From Cyclaneusma minus (Eukaryota > Ascomycota > Leotiomycetes > Marthamycetales > Marthamycetaceae): a DNA stretch of 64,000 nt. The position numbers and the translations under genes are program-made. Under the pieces are notes generated by a model. That model had not been told where the DNA came from. It ran no database searches and saw only the letters and a list, made by a program, of their open reading frames with translations. Below, piece after piece: positions 10,007 to 24,659 of this stretch (position 1 is its first letter; the number at the start of each line of letters is the position of its first letter). The DNA is taken from the NCBI GenBank assembly GCA_037179335.1, contig JAKZHN010000004.1:372001-436000 (forward strand), in the 5' to 3' direction.

Positions 10007-10695
10007 CAGTGTTTCCGATAGTCCGAGACCGCGGTTTGGGCCCTAAACCGTATCGGTACGGTTTGAAACCTTTTATAAAAGCTATAAACCAAATTTATTT
10101 AGTCCAAACCGCGGTTTTAAAAGCTCTATTATGGTTGCCATAATTTGGCATGCTAAAAATAGCTTAAAATAGCTTTTGCTATATTTACGCCATAATAATA
10201 TAGTTTAAATTTTTTAGTATTTTTATTTAATTAAAAAAACTTAATTTGAATTTGAAATATTAAAAATAATTTTAAATTTTCAAATAATGAAATCTATATT
10301 AATTTTTTAAATTATTCAAAGCTTTTAATTTAATTTCCAGCAATTAATTCGTTATTTTTTATTTAAATTTGGTAAATTTAAAAAATGGAAATTTAAAAAA
10401 TACATGCATTTATAGCTAAAGCAATTATAAATACTATTATGCTAATTATATTTAAAAATACTAAAAATTGGAATTATTATTAATTAAATAGCTTTGTGTA
10501 ATAATTTGTGCCCGCTAAGCCTTGGCAAGCAATAGCTAAATAGTCTAAACCACGGTTTCGCCATTCTACTATAATTTAAAATTTAAAATAAAAAGCTTAA
10601 ACTATATTTTTTCAGTCTGGACTATTTTCTAAAAGGGCAAACCGTATCAGTACGGTCTAAAAAAAAAATCGGTCGACGGACTATCGGAAACACTA
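10007..10695. mobile_element. Non-autonomous hAT-like element, 689 bp
   Basis: The terminal inverted repeats share AGTGTTTCCGATAGTCC; the ends are CAGTG...CACTA and an 8-bp target duplication TTGCCATG flanks the element. Subterminal near-palindromes (AAACCGTATCGGTACGGTTT and its partner AAACCGTATCAGTACGGT) and CCGCGGTTT motifs are also present. These are features of the hAT superfamily. It has no coding capacity. The interior is A+T-rich as if RIP-mutated, while both ends are not. It interrupts F4. A truncated relative lies at 57,415-57,708. Confidence 0.85.
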
Positions 10696-11133
10696 TTGCC
10701 ATGCCAAGCCTTGGGATTTGGTACTGGTCGGCCAGCTGTGGGATGTACTGGAAATTGTCTCTTCTGGCGAGTATCGCACTCCTTCGCCGAAATGACCGCA
10801 GGTAGGAAGGCTTTCGATAATACGAGCTTCACAATGATGAGCATGCACCCACTTTGCGTCGCGCTTCTTGCCCTTTCCTTTGTGTTTCTTGGCACCAGAG
10901 CCTTTCTTGGTCGATGTGGCCGCGGGAAGGGATCGATCGTTCTTCGTCTGATGGTTGGAAGTGGGAAGAAGTGGCAGGGGGTATGCTCCGCTATGTTGGC
11001 CCGCCTGGTCCTTGGGCGAAGCCTTATTGGTTGCTTTCTCGTCCACAAGATTGACGGTAGCTCCACTGGTGGAAGCAGCTGCCTCACTGGCGAGGCGATC
11101 GGCGTACGTGTGGGGGCGTTGAAGCCTGGGTCC
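10696..11133 (-). pseudogene. Family copy F4, middle fragment
   Basis: This piece lies between the two insertions. It is open throughout, from GPRLQRPHTYADRLASEAA to QGLAWQ. It contains the second half of the HTYADRL motif and a lysine-rich stretch (KKGSGAKKHKGKGKK). Its upper end joins in frame to 24,849 (GVPGAPTG) and its lower end joins in frame to 9,998. With one copy of each target duplication removed, the exon sums to 1,299 nt, a multiple of three. Confidence 0.85.
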
Positions 11134-11322
11134 TGTCACGACCTGGACCTCCTCGTCGGGCTGGGCCGAGTGGAAGACGCTGTTAATAATTGTCTATTGC
11201 TATAAAAAAGAAAAGGAAATTTAAAAAGCTCTGGAAAGCTTTATATATAAATAGGACCAAAGCTATAATTAATTTGATTACATATTTTCAAAATAAAGAA
11301 TATGCGGCCTAAAGCCATTATA
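11134..11322 (-). repeat. Element A, left LTR
   Basis: The first 60-70 bases are of normal composition and identical or near identical to what the right LTR would be before mutation. The remainder has been converted to A+T. It ends CCATTATA where the right LTR ends CCGTCACA. Confidence 0.88.
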
Positions 11323-13624
11323 ATATTTTTTCCGGCTAAAGGGCCCATTTGCATGCTTTTCTTATTTTTGTTTTTTTTTAATTTATTTAAATTAAAACTA
11401 TTTAAATGATTACTTTTAATAAATTTACTGCTCTACTTTTTATTTTTAACGCTCTATTATATATTTTTTATTTATTCAATTTTTTCAAAAGCCTTGGCTT
11501 TAAAAATTGGCGTTATAGAATTTTTTGAATTTTATAGGCGCGTATTTAAAATTTTTATATAAATATTATTTAATATTAAAATTATATTATAATTTCCAAT
11601 TTATTTAATAATAAAGCTTTTATTTTAAAAACTGCATTTTTTTTACAGCTATTAATTTTTACTAGTGGCTTAGGCTTTATAATTTATTTAAAAAACGGGG
11701 TTAATTTAATTAATTATAATTTATTAAAATAAAAAATTAAATATATTTAAACGCCATTAAATAAATTAAAACAATTTTGTTTTGCATTTTTTGGCCATTT
11801 TTTAAAATTTTGCTATTTTATTTACTAGTTTTTAATTAAATTATAAAGCTTTTTAATATTTAATTATAATATAAATATAAATTCCAATATTAAAATTAAT
11901 AATTTAACAATATTTGTTTGCTTAAATTATTTATAATTATTAAATAATTTTTATAATATTTTAAGCGATTTTTTAGTAATATAAAATATGGATTTATTAT
12001 TTGATTGTATTATCCCGATTTAATATTTATATAAAAATATTAAATTTAAATTTTTTCCAATTAAAGCTTATATATAATTTATATTTTAATTTAATCTTAA
12101 TCGATTTTATATTAATTAATTTTTGCAATAGTCCTGCAATTGCTATATTTATAAATAGCGATTATTTTAATTAATTATTTTAAAATTAATTAGTTAAAAT
12201 AATAAATACTAACTTTAAAATAGCGGTTTAATTTTAATTTGGCTATTAATTTGCGGCTGATAAAGAAATAAAAAATAAATTGCTATATCGGATATTTTTA
12301 TAATTTCCTTTTAAAAATTAAAAATAAATTGCAATTTTTAATTTAATATAATAATTTTTAAAGCTTTGTAAATACGGTATATTATAATATAAAACTTTTT
12401 TACCGCTTTTTTGCATTTACTATTTAAAAATAAAGTATTATAAATATTTTTTTATTAAATTGGCAAATTATAATTAGAATTATATTATAGCTTTTTTTAT
12501 TTTTAAATATATAACAAAATTCAATTATTATATATTGCCAAAATTAATTTTAAATTAATAACGGATTTAATAAACCTGGTATTTTATTTTAAAATATTTT
12601 AATTTTAATGCAAAGGTTTTAATTTTTAATATAAAAATTAATATCTTTTAGCCATTTGTTTTATTAATAGTATTTTTAAACTAGCCTATAAATTTTTATA
12701 TAACTAAAATAAATTATTTAAAATTATTTATATATTTTTATTATTAATTTAATTTGCAAAAGAGTAATTAGAAAAATTATTTTTTATTTTTTATATAGTA
12801 TTAAATTATTTTATATATTAAAATTTGCAGAATTTATTAATTTTAAAGATTTTATAATATGTTTAACTGCTTAATAATATTTTTAAAGTTTATTATTATT
12901 TATTGGTTTAAAGCAATTTATTAATTAATTTAATTTACAATAGCTTAATTAGCATTAAATTAAAAAAAGCAATTGCATTTAGCTATAAATCTTTAATAAT
13001 TTTACAATATTTGTTTTTTAGCAATATTATATAAAGATAATTTGAAATGTTTATAATAGTAATTTAAGTTATATTTTGCGTTTATTAAATAAAACAATTA
13101 GCTTTATTTAAAAATTTTAATTTATATTTAATACGAAAATAAGATTTGCTAAATGTTGTTTATTATTATATTTGCTAAGCATTCAAAGCTTTTAATATTA
13201 CTAATTATTTAAAGCTTTATAATTGCTAATTATTTAAATTCTTTAAAAAGCTTTTAGCAAATAAATGTTTTAATATATAAAAAATAAAATAATAGCTAAT
13301 AAGTTTTTATTATAAATTTTATAATTTATTTGGTATTTATTTATAATTTTAAAAAATTATTTTTTTAAAAATCCCGTTGATATATTAACTTTTAGCGTAT
13401 ATTTATAATTGGAAATATAGCTAATAAAAATTAGCATTAATAATACTGCTCTTTTAACCTTATTAAATGCTTTTCAATATTTGTTTATTTATTTTTAAAT
13501 ATAACTTTTATAAATTAAATGAATTAAATAATTTACTAATTAATTATAATTTTTAATAAAAGCCTAAGAAAAATTATAAAATCTTAAACACAATTGATTT
13601 ATTTTTTCTTTTTAATTGCTGCTA

Positions 13625-13860
13625 GCTTTTAACAGCCGCTATTTTTTTAAGTTAATGCAAATTTTATTTAAAAAAGTAATATAGCCCAAATATTTAATTT
13701 CTATTATAAAAAATTTATATCTTTTAATATTAATTTATAATTTTGCAATTTTTAGCCTATATAATATTTTTAAAACGTGTTTTTTATATTAAAAAAAAAT
13801 ATATTATAAATAATAATATTATTAATAAAAGCTATATAAATTTTATATAATAAATTAAAT
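13625..13860 (-). pseudogene. Element A reverse-transcriptase remnant
   Basis: On the minus strand I read IYIAFINNIIIYN, corresponding to the catalytic FIDDI/YIDDI region with both aspartates replaced by asparagine (GAT to AAT). About 70 codons further on comes IEIKYLGYITF...LKKIAAVKS, matching the end of the Gypsy RT domain (FLGxxIS...KIxAI). Many stop codons lie between. The match is by eye against the family pattern. Confidence 0.65.
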
Positions 13861-16800
13861 AATATATTATTAATATATTGCTAAAATATAATTAATTTAT
13901 CAATTAATTTAAATAGCAATATTTTATACCAATAAATCCTATATTTAATATAAAAAACTATATATTTTCAATTCGCAATATTTATGCGAATTTGATAAAA
14001 AGCTTATTAAATATTAATTTTAATAAAATATTTAAGTTTGCTAAATCTATTTTTTTTAAATAATAAAAGCGAATAATATCTTTTTTTAGTAATTTTATTA
14101 AGCTTTTAATAATTTATATAAAAGCATAGTTTTTTTTTTTTTTTGATAAAGAATTTTAATGCAATAAATAATAAAAATCTTAATTTAATAAACTTTTAAG
14201 CTAAATTATTTTATAAATAGTTTTAAACGAATTATAAATAGTTTTTTAATATAATATAAAAAATAAAATAAAATAATTTGCTTTTTGGCTTTTTTAGCTT
14301 AATTTTTATATTATGCAAATTTTAATCCGGCAATTAATTTAAAGCTTATTTGAAAAAAATATATATTATTTTATTTAGCTTTAAAAAAAGCTTTTTTTTA
14401 AATATTATATTATTATTGATTTTTGGCTTTTTTAGCAGCTTTTTAGCCTTTAACTTTTTATTAATTTTATATAGAAAATAAATAAAAGCAATAATTCTTT
14501 TTTAGAAAAATTATTTAAAGTGTATTGTATATTATTTGCAGAAATTATATATATATTTAAAATAAAAATACTTTTAAAGCCAATTTGTAAAAAGGTTTTA
14601 AATTTAAATTTTGCCTGGTTTTTTAGCGTTAAAATTTTATTTAAAAAAATATATAGGCTAATTTTTAATTTATTTTTTAAAAAGCTTTATAAATTACAAT
14701 TTAATATATGAAAGCAGCGTTTAAAATTTATTATAATATATTATAATATATTATAGCAATTAGCGCATTTTGTCCTATAATAACCGGTTTTTTTAATATA
14801 CTATATTAGGGCGGTTTTATTTCACTAGGCCGTTTTAGCTTTTTATTTGGTTTTTTTTAAGCTTTTAAATTTGAAAAAAGCCTTTAATTTTAAAAATTAA
14901 TAGCTATAAATTGCTTTATTTTTAAAATATATTGGCTAGTATAAATAATGATAATAATAATTTAGCAATATTTAATTTTTTATTATTATTTAAAGCTAAA
15001 TGAAAATTTATGCAATTTAAAATTAGTAATTAAATAAAAAATATATAAAAATTTGCAATTATTAAATATTAAATTAAAAACAATATAAAATAATATAAAG
15101 GAATTTTTATTGCTATTATAACTTTAAATAAAAATAGCTTTATTTAAAAATTAAATAAAATATATAAAAATAATTAATTATTTAGCTATATTAATATTTA
15201 TAAAATATAATATTTAAGGTTACCTATTAATAAAAATATTGAATCAAATTAAAAATTTGGAATTTTTCAATATATATAAAATTATAAACTCTTTGCCGCT
15301 AATAATATTATTAAAATTTATAAATAAAATATTTATAAAAAGTTTAGCAATAATTGTTTTTAAACAATATTAGTTCCCAATTTAAAATTAAATCTGCCTT
15401 TTTTTTTGCCTATTTAAATTTAGCTTTTTGTTTTTTTTAAAAAAAATTATTATTAGAATAAGTTTATTTTATATAGCCAATTTAAAAATATTTAAAGCAG
15501 GCTTTTTTAAAGCGATTTCCATTCTTTCATTTTTTTTGCGCAGGATTTTTGCGAATTTTTATATTTTTAGCGCGTTTGGCGGTTGTTGCTATTATTATTA
15601 TTACTATTAAAATTACTTTTGCTATTAGCATTATTGCTATTATTATTATTACTATTATTTTATTTATATTTATTATTGCTATAGCTAAATTTTTAATTAT
15701 TTAAAAAACGCTAAATTTTATTTTTAATAATAATATTTTAAGCTATATTATAATATAAAATGCGCGCTTTTTTAAAAAAGTAATAAAAATAAATTATAAA
15801 AGCAATAGTAATTATTAAATTAAATAAAAAATAATTGAATAAATTAGCTAAAATATGAAAATTAGGCATATTTTTTAATTAAATATTATAATACAAATTA
15901 AAATAGAAAATTTAAAAATTTTTACTTTTTATTATTATATAATTGGTATAATAATAATAAATATTAAACTTTTTAATTAGCGAGTTAAAAATAGCTTATA
16001 TTCTTTTTTAAATAAGTAGATTTTTAGCGCCAGAAGTATATTTTAATTGCAAATCGTAATTGGTTTGTTTTAATGCAATTAATAATATAGGCGAATTTAA
16101 ATTAAAAATTGAAAAAATCATTATAATTAATAGCGAATTTATTTTTAATAGCAATATATTAAATTCAAAATTTAAAATTGAAATTAGTATTTAATTTATT
16201 AAAATCGGGGAGTTTTTGAAAGCAATAAAACAATATATAAAGCAAATCTTGCAAAAACTAAATAATAGAATTATTATAAAATATATTAATATTATTATTA
16301 ATATTATTCGCAATAAGATTAAAAGTATTGCTATTGAAAAAATTATTAGCGCTAATATTAATATTAAATTTATTATTAAATTTAAAAATAGCTGTGCTAA
16401 AGCTTATATTTAGTATTTATATTCAATTGCTAAAAGCCGAAAATTAGAAAAAAAGTGGCAAAATTAATAGAGTTTTTAATATTAAATATTAATTAATCTC
16501 CGGAAATTTACAAATATATTATTATAGGCTTTTTTAAATTGCTTGGCCAAATTATTAAAGGTTTAATAAATAATAAAAGGCTTATTACTATTATTTAATT
16601 TATTATTATTGCAAGCAACTTTTTGTCAAAATATAAATATTAAGGATTGTTTTTAATATTTTTTTTAAACTAGACTAATTGCTAAAAGAAAATAATTTCG
16701 AAATGCGTTTTTTAAAAACAAATATATTATTATTGCCGTTTTTAAAAAATTCGATTTTTAAATATTGCCGTTTTTAAATTTAAAGGGCTTTAAAATAATT

Positions 16801-16887
16801 AAAGACTTTTTATTTTTATAATTTTTATTTAAAAGTATCTTTAAAATAAATTTTCCGCAAATTTTAAAAATAAAAAATACATAAGCC

Positions 16888-16892
16888 GGAAT
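16888..16892. repeat. Left target-site duplication of element B
   Basis: GGAAT, repeated at 24,510-24,514 immediately after the right LTR. Confidence 0.85.
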
Positions 16893-17279
16893 TGTCACGA
16901 TCCAGTGCTTTGCAACAAAGTTGACCAGAAAGTTTGAGATTTAATTCAAGATTAAAAAGGCTAATTTTAAGGGACAAAGGCCTGTTACTTATACTAATTC
17001 CTCCAGCCTTTATATTCCAATATTTTATATATACTTAATGTATTAATTTGGTTTTTAAATTATTAAGCTTGTATAAATTATTACTTACTATAATAATAGT
17101 GGCTATTACTTTAGCAATATTATAGTTTATCTATAATAATAATACCCATTGCTTTAATAATGCTATAATCTATTTTTAGTATATATAAGCGGTTGTAATG
17201 CTTTTATTTATAAATATATATAATAATTTGCTAATTAAGCTTTAGTTTATTAATATATATAAATCTTTAAATTATTATA
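16893..17279 (-). repeat. Element B, left LTR
   Basis: The first 120 or so bases keep normal composition (for example CTTTGCAACAAAGTTGACC, CCTCCAGCC); the inner part is A+T-converted. It aligns without gaps to 24,123-24,509. Confidence 0.88.
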
Positions 17280-20200
17280 TTACTATTTCTTTCCAAATAA
17301 TAGAAAAACATTTCTTTATCAATCGGATTTCGGTTAGATATTTTCAGTTTTTTCGGACCTTCCTATTCGGGTATTCTATAATTTTTAGATTCTTTGGCTT
17401 TTAACAATTGTAATTTTTTTAATTAACTTTTTTCTATATATCATATATATTAAGTTAAATTTTAAACCTTTTATTTAAAGTCTTAATATATATCGTTCGC
17501 AACCTTATTCCAAAATATACCTTATAATACTAAACCCAAAACGTTTATTTACAAATCTGTTCCCCTCCCCCCTACTCTTTAAATTGCCAGCTTTACCTAT
17601 TTTTGTTATACCCATCGCAATTATATTTTATAGCCTTATACTAGCTATAATAATATTATAGTAACCCAATTTCCATTAGTTTTAATTAACTTCTTATTTT
17701 TATTAGTCTATATTAATTATATTATTTTTTAGATATTTTATAATATATTTTTATATTTTAGCAGTCTCTTAAGTTTTATTTTATATGATTAAAAAACTAG
17801 CTTTATTATTCTCGATATTTTTAATGATATTTTTAAACCGTTTATTCAAATATTGAAATAGCGTTAAATTTTTAATTTTTGGCTTAGTTAATTAATTAAG
17901 GTTTATATATATAGTTTTTAAATCCATTAAAACCTTAATAATATGCGCCTTAATTAATAAGATTATATAAATGGTTTTTATTTCCTTTATTAATCTTGAT
18001 TTAACCTTTTTAAATTAATAGTTTTCTTATTATTTTTTATAGCTTCCGGTTTATTTAAAGATATAATAACTATAGTTATATTAAATATAAAATAAGCCTT
18101 TACTTTTAATATTAAATAATTATAAATTACTAGAATAATAATTATAAATTCTTAGCTTTTTTTGGTTTATTTTACTAGTTTATATTAACTTTAATTAAGG
18201 CGCCAATTAGTTTTACCAGTTTTATAGCTATTATAATCTTTAGTCTATATATTATCCGCTTTCCAATAATAATAATAATAATAATAATAACGCTTTTTAA
18301 AAAAAGCTTATTATTAAAAAGCCTAATTAAATGGGAATTATTTTTTAAATAATTAGAAATATCCTTTATATTCCTATTATTTATAACAATTAAAAAATGA
18401 AATATAATAAAGTCTTAATTTTAACGAACTTAATAATTTTAATAATTTTAATAGATTTAATAAATACATATAATATTAGTAAGGATTTTAGTTTAATCGA
18501 CCTAATTTATATAATATATAGAATTTAATTTTTGGTTATTCTAATATATAATTTCTATATAACTTCTTTTATTTATAATATATAATTAAAATTAGGCCTA
18601 GTATAATTGTTTTATAATTTCTTAATAAAATAATAATCTATATATACTTTATATATATAAACTTTATTTTTATTTTTATTTTTCCTTTATTGCTTTAAAA
18701 TTATATATTATTTTAAATAATTATAAAACCTATATAGGTATTTTAATATAATGGTAGTCTAGATAATATTAGATATTTCTTAATATAATTAAAGGTTATA
18801 GATTCGATTTTGGCTGTAAGCTAGAATCGGGTTTTTTAATATAAGTTTAAATTTATTATTTATAGAATTTGGTTTAAATAGCACTTAATAGTCGAGAGTT
18901 TATATATAAAAATAATATAAATCCTTTTTGTTTTTTATATATAAAGGTATATAAATATATATATAAATGTTTATTCAATAATTTATAATTCGGCCCGAAT
19001 ATATTTAAAAAGATCCAAACTTATATAATTCAATTTAAATAGCGTTTTGATAAATTACTTTAATATTAATATATTTGGACTACTAAATTAAAAATAATAT
19101 AAATCTTTTTTATTATTTTTATTTTTGGATTTTTTAAAATTTTATAAAAAAAGGCAAATTAAGGATTATAATACCTTTTTATAAACCCTATTATTATATT
19201 AAAGCTTATTAAATATATTAATTTTACAAAGCCGATTAAAAGCCGGTGGTAAATAAAAACAAGTATAAGTCCTTTTATAGTTTCCAATTTTATAGTGTTT
19301 TAAAGATTAAAGATTATATACTTTTTCCGCTTTTTTAATAATAGTAATTATATACACTTTTTTTTTCTCGATTTTTAAAAATCTAAAGCTATAATATTTT
19401 TTAAAACTCAATCTGGTTTCTAAATAGTTTTATTATATCTTGTTTATTTTATCTTATATTTTATTTTCAATTTCTATACAATTTATATTATCTATTCAAT
19501 TATAATATAGTCTAGAATTTACTTTTATTTTTTATTTCTTATTATTATTAGCAATTGCTAATTTATAATCCTTTATAATGATAAAGGATTAGTTAAGGCC
19601 CGTTTCAATAAATTGGTGTAAAATGTATTATATACTTTATTAGGTAGGTTTAATTTATAATTATAAATATTTTTTATTTTAACTATTTTATATGTAATAT
19701 ATTTTTAATTTAATATTTTATTAAAATAGTTTATATATATATTTTTTAAGCTTAATTATATTTTATTACCGATTTTCAATGCTTTAGCTTATTTTCAGTA
19801 TTAGTTTCTATACTTTTTTATCTTTTTTTATATATTTATTATAATATATTATGTTTATTTTTTTAACTTTTTTAGATTTATAACCAAAACAATTATTTAA
19901 TTAATAGCGGATTGAAAGCTAGCGAAGATAAATAAGGTATTAAAGTTAAATGGTTTTATATTATATCTATATATTATAAAAAAGGGACTTATTTTTATTA
20001 TTTTTATTATATAAATATTAATTAAAAACTAAATATATAATAATAATTTAGCCAATTTTTTTGGATTGTAATTTATAAAAATTTATATAAACTCCTTAAT
20101 AATTGTATTTATTCGTTTTATAATTTTATTTATTTGCAAATAGAAACCTATAAATAAGGATCTCTTTATTTTTAACAATTTATAAAATATCTTTTAGAAT

Positions 20201-21719
20201 AAGCTAATAAATTACAGTCTTTAGTTGGAAATGATATATAAAAATAGGCTATAATATAGATAGTAAAATTTAATAAAAAAGTCTATTATTAACTTTATTA
20301 TAATTTCTTTTAAAAATTAAATAATTATCTTGTTATTTAGATAATTGGTTATTATAATAATATTTATATAACCATTGTTTTCTAATAAATTAATTATAAA
20401 ATCTATTAAAGTTTATAACCAAACTCGATCCGAAATCAATAAAGACTTTAAAAATCTATATTTTCTATCCTTTTAAGCCTTTATATAATAGTATAGATTA
20501 CGATTAATAATATATCTTTTTATTTTTTATTTTATAAAAAAATTAAAAAACCGCCTAAATAATATTTTATATATATATCTTATATTGGGATAGCCTATAA
20601 TAATATTATTTTTAAAGGTTTATATTTTAATATTTAAGACTTTTATATATTTTTATATATTATTCGGTCTTTATTATTTAGATTAAAATCCATAATCAAT
20701 ATAATTAGTTTTTATTTTAATAATAAGCGTTTTATATCTTTATTTTCCCTTTTTTTTTTAAAAAACCGCTCTTAATTTATATATATAAAAGGTTCAACTC
20801 TTTTTCTATTAAATTAAATACGTTTTTTTATATTTTAATAATATTAATTAAATCCAATAATTTATTTACCATTAATATTAAAATAGCTATTTTATTTGTA
20901 ATTCTTAGATTTATCTTTTTCTTTTTAATAAAATAATTATTTTATAAATAAGTCGCTTATTTAATAAGTTTATTAATATATTTTAATCCTGTTTAAATAA
21001 GGTATTTATTATAATATTTTATTTTCCTGGTATATATATAATTATAAAATTATAATTTACTAATAAAAAGACTTATTTTATTTATTATTTAAATAGTATA
21101 TAAACTATTATAAAATATTCTGGACTTTTATAATCTATTGATATTTAGAATAATGTTTATATTATTTTTAAACTAATTACAAATTCTTTAAAATATTTAA
21201 TAATCGCTAATAATTCTTTATTATAAATTAGATAATTGTATTTTGCCGGCTGATTTGTTTCAAAAAAAAGACAATAATTTATATTATTTTATTGTTTTTT
21301 ATTTAGAATAGCGTTTTGTTTATATTTTATTTTAAAATATTGGTTTTTATATATATTTTGAGTTTTAAATCGAATACTACTAAAGCTAAGATGAAAATAA
21401 ACACTTTCTTAAATTGTATAAACGCTTTTTTGGCTTTTATAGTCTATTTAAAAAACTGGTTTTTCTAATTAAAGCTATAATAAATAAATAAAGCTTAAAA
21501 AAAATCTATATAAATTTCTTATCAAAATTAGCAAATTTTAGAAATCCCTAAACACCTTTTAGATTAGTAAAAAACAACCAATTGGTAATAGTCTTAATTT
21601 TTCTTAAGATTTATAATCGTTTGTTTTAAGATTTTGTCGTTCTAATTGGCTTTAACAATAAAATCTAGATATTTAATAGATTTAATTTTAAACTCGTATT
21701 TATTAATATTTAATTATAG

Positions 21720-22045
21720 CCTAGCTTTTTCTAATTGTTTTAGAACTCTTTATATATATTTGCAATATAGCTTTAAAAAGCCGTTTATATAAATTAATAA
21801 ATTATCTATATATATTAAATAGAAGTCGTTTAAATAACCAATTAAATAATAATTAATATATTATTAAAAAATACTTAAAGTATTAATTAACTTAAAAAAA
21901 TCACTATTTACTTATATAATCCATATTAAAGATAAAAAGCCGTTGTTTATTTATCTTTTTTAACAATCCTGATCTTATAAAATATTACAATTATATCTAG
22001 CTTGGTAAATTATTTAGCTTATTTAATTATTTATAGAATTTTATA
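21720..22045 (-). pseudogene. Element B reverse-transcriptase remnant
   Basis: On the minus strand the frame reads PLIYKIL, FTKLDIIVIFYKIRI, TTAFYL and YGLYK, with stops at positions where Gypsy reverse transcriptases have Q, R or W, and then a YIDD-equivalent region near 21,800. The order and spacing match the RT domain (PLI..ll, FTKLDl..aY..iRi, TAF.t.yG.ye). Confidence 0.75.
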
Positions 22046-24122
22046 AATTAAAGGAAAAAAATGGCGGTTTTTTTAGATATCATTTTTAAAGCCCGATACT
22101 TTATATAAAAATATAGGCCTTTTTCTGGTTTCTTAATAAATAGTATTAAAACTATTGTTAGTAAATTATTTACTTATATAAATCCTTTTTTTAAACATTT
22201 AATAAAGGTTTTCCTTAGTATTAAAAGCTTTTTTTTAGCTTATTTTATATATAAGTCCCTAAGATATAATAGGATTTTTGCTATTTATCTTGTTTAATTT
22301 AATATAATAATTGATCCCAAAATCTTGGTAAAAGGATAGCTTATTTATTTTTTTCTAATCAAAGTAATATTTATTTTCTAATATAGTCGTTTATATTAAT
22401 TATTAATTATCTGGCTATTTTATATAAAGCTTAACTTTTTTTATAGATATTAATTATTGTTTTTTTATATTTTAACCAGGTTTATTTTAATATTATATTA
22501 TAATTATATTATAATATTATATATATAGCTGCTCTTTTTATAATATATTTTTTAATATCTAATCGAAGCTATATTATATAAATAATGGTTTTATAATCCA
22601 AATCGTCGCTTATATATAAGCTAACAAATTTTGGATTATTAAAAAATATATACTAAAAATGGTTGTTATATATAAAAACAGAATTAATTATTTTAAAAGA
22701 CAGATATTTATTATTAACCAAAATAAAGATATAACTTATTTAATTAATAAAAATGGAAATAATAAAAGAATTTATTACTGGTATATTGTTTTTAATTCCG
22801 TTTTTTATTAAGAATTTAGTTTTATAATGCGTTTTGATTTATATTTAAAAATTAGAATGATTACTTTTTTAAATTCGTTATATTTTTATTTAAATTAGCC
22901 TTAAAATAAATACCTTGGACCTTTTTTTTAAGGCTTTTATAAAAAATAGCTTATAAACTCGGATTATATATTTTATAGCTTTATAATAAAAGCATTGTTT
23001 TATAGTCTTTCTAATATTCAAAACGGCTTTAATTATCTATTTTGCCTTTATATTAAAAACCGCGAACAAGTTTATTATATTTAGGTTTATATAGCTATAG
23101 CTAAAAGTGTTTAATACTATCCTTAACTTTTTTATCCTAATACTAAAGTTCCTATATTTGGACTTTTTAGCCAAGCTTTTTAAAACCACTATTATAATTT
23201 ATAATTTATTAATATATAAAATATATTAAAAAAATCGATATATTAGTAAAAGCTATTATAATAATAAAGCTGACAAATAGCTTTTAATAAAAATTTAGAA
23301 TTTTAAAACCTTTTAGCTAGTTTAAGCTTTCAGCTTATATTAAAAGATTGTTATACCTAATTATAAAGATGCTAAACTTTTTATTCTTTCTTTAAATTGT
23401 TTTAACCAATTTATTTAAGGCTTTTATCTTAAGTTTTAAATTATTATATATCAAGTTTAATTGCTTTTATAATATTATTAGAGACTTGGTAATAAAATTG
23501 GGGACTTTTATAATATAGGCTTTAATCCAGAATTAAATTTCTTTTATAATTATTTCTAATACTTAATTATAAATATACTAGAATTATATATTAATCGATT
23601 AATCTAATGAATCCATTTGAATTTTAGCTTTTATTTAATTTTTTTTAAATAAGGTACTTTCTTTTATTAAATCCATTAAAAAAACCGATCTTTAGCAGTA
23701 TTTGGTATTGATAAATTATTAAAATACTTGTTTTAAAAATATTAATAAAGGCTGCTTTTATATTATTATATTTTATTGCTTTAATTGTTTTATAGAATGT
23801 GTTTCTTATAGTTGCAATTTTTTAAATATAAGCTGCCGTTTACTAATCCTTTTCTTGGCCTTTTTTATTAAATTTGGCTAATAGGATAACAAATATAATA
23901 TACTTATTTAAAGGACCTCCTTATTAATATTAAATAGCAAGGTTTTTAATATACTAGATAGCTTAGATTTTAGCTTAATATTATTAAGCTATTGTATATA
24001 TAATGGCTTATTATTAAAAAATAAAAGCCTGTATTTATTATATAAAAAAATGGTTTTTGTTTTTATTTATTTTTTTAGCTTTACTAATATTTTACTGAGT
24101 TTTTTAAAAAAGTTCAAAATTA

Positions 24123-24509
24123 TATTATAATCTAATACTTTATAATAAAGTTGACCGGAAAGTTTAAAATTTAATTTTAAATTAAAAAGTCTAATTTTAA
24201 AAAATAAAGACTTATTATTTATACTAATTTCTCCAACTTTTATATTCTAATATTTTATATATACTTAATGCATTAATTTGGTTTTTGAAGTATTAAATTT
24301 ATATAAGTTATTGCTTATTATAATAGTAATAGCCATTATTTTAATAATGCTATAGTTTATTTATAATAGTAGTGGCTATTGCTTTAATAATACTATAATT
24401 TATCTTTGGTATATATAAGCAATTATAACGCCTTTGTTTATAAGTGTATATAATAACCTGTTAACTAAGTTTCAGCTTATTAGTATACACGAGTCTTCAG
24501 ATCGTCACA
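24123..24509 (-). repeat. Element B, right LTR
   Basis: Here the outer end (about the last 60 bases, TATACACGAGTCTTCAGATCG) is of normal composition while the inner part is A+T-converted, the mirror image of the left LTR. Confidence 0.88.
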
Positions 24510-24659
24510 GGAATTTTATTATAAGCTAGAAAAAAAAAATATTTAAAACTCGATATTGCAAGCTTATATAATTTGGCTTGGAAATTAATTGCGCATTAAT
24601 AAAATTAAAGATTTTTAAAATTTTGAATAACGGTTTATAAAATAAAATAGCAATAGAAT

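Larger units (their letters stand above)
16893..24509 (-). mobile_element. Gypsy LTR retrotransposon B nested in A
   Basis: LTRs of exactly 387 bp (16,893-17,279 and 24,123-24,509) begin TGTCACGATCC and end ATCGTCACA in their least-mutated copies, with target duplication GGAAT. The flanking DNA on each side is element A: the uninterrupted counterpart is visible around 54,710-54,770 in the second copy of A. A minus-strand reverse-transcriptase remnant lies at about 21,720-22,045. The element is about 7.6 kb and fully degraded by C-to-T and G-to-A changes. Confidence 0.9.

Noticed and set aside
18738..18820. tRNA-like A-box and B-box words (ATAATGGTAGTCTAG and GATTCGATTT) inside element B
   Set aside because: The spacing is tRNA-like, but I could not pair a T-stem or an acceptor stem, and the region is RIP-mutated retroelement DNA.
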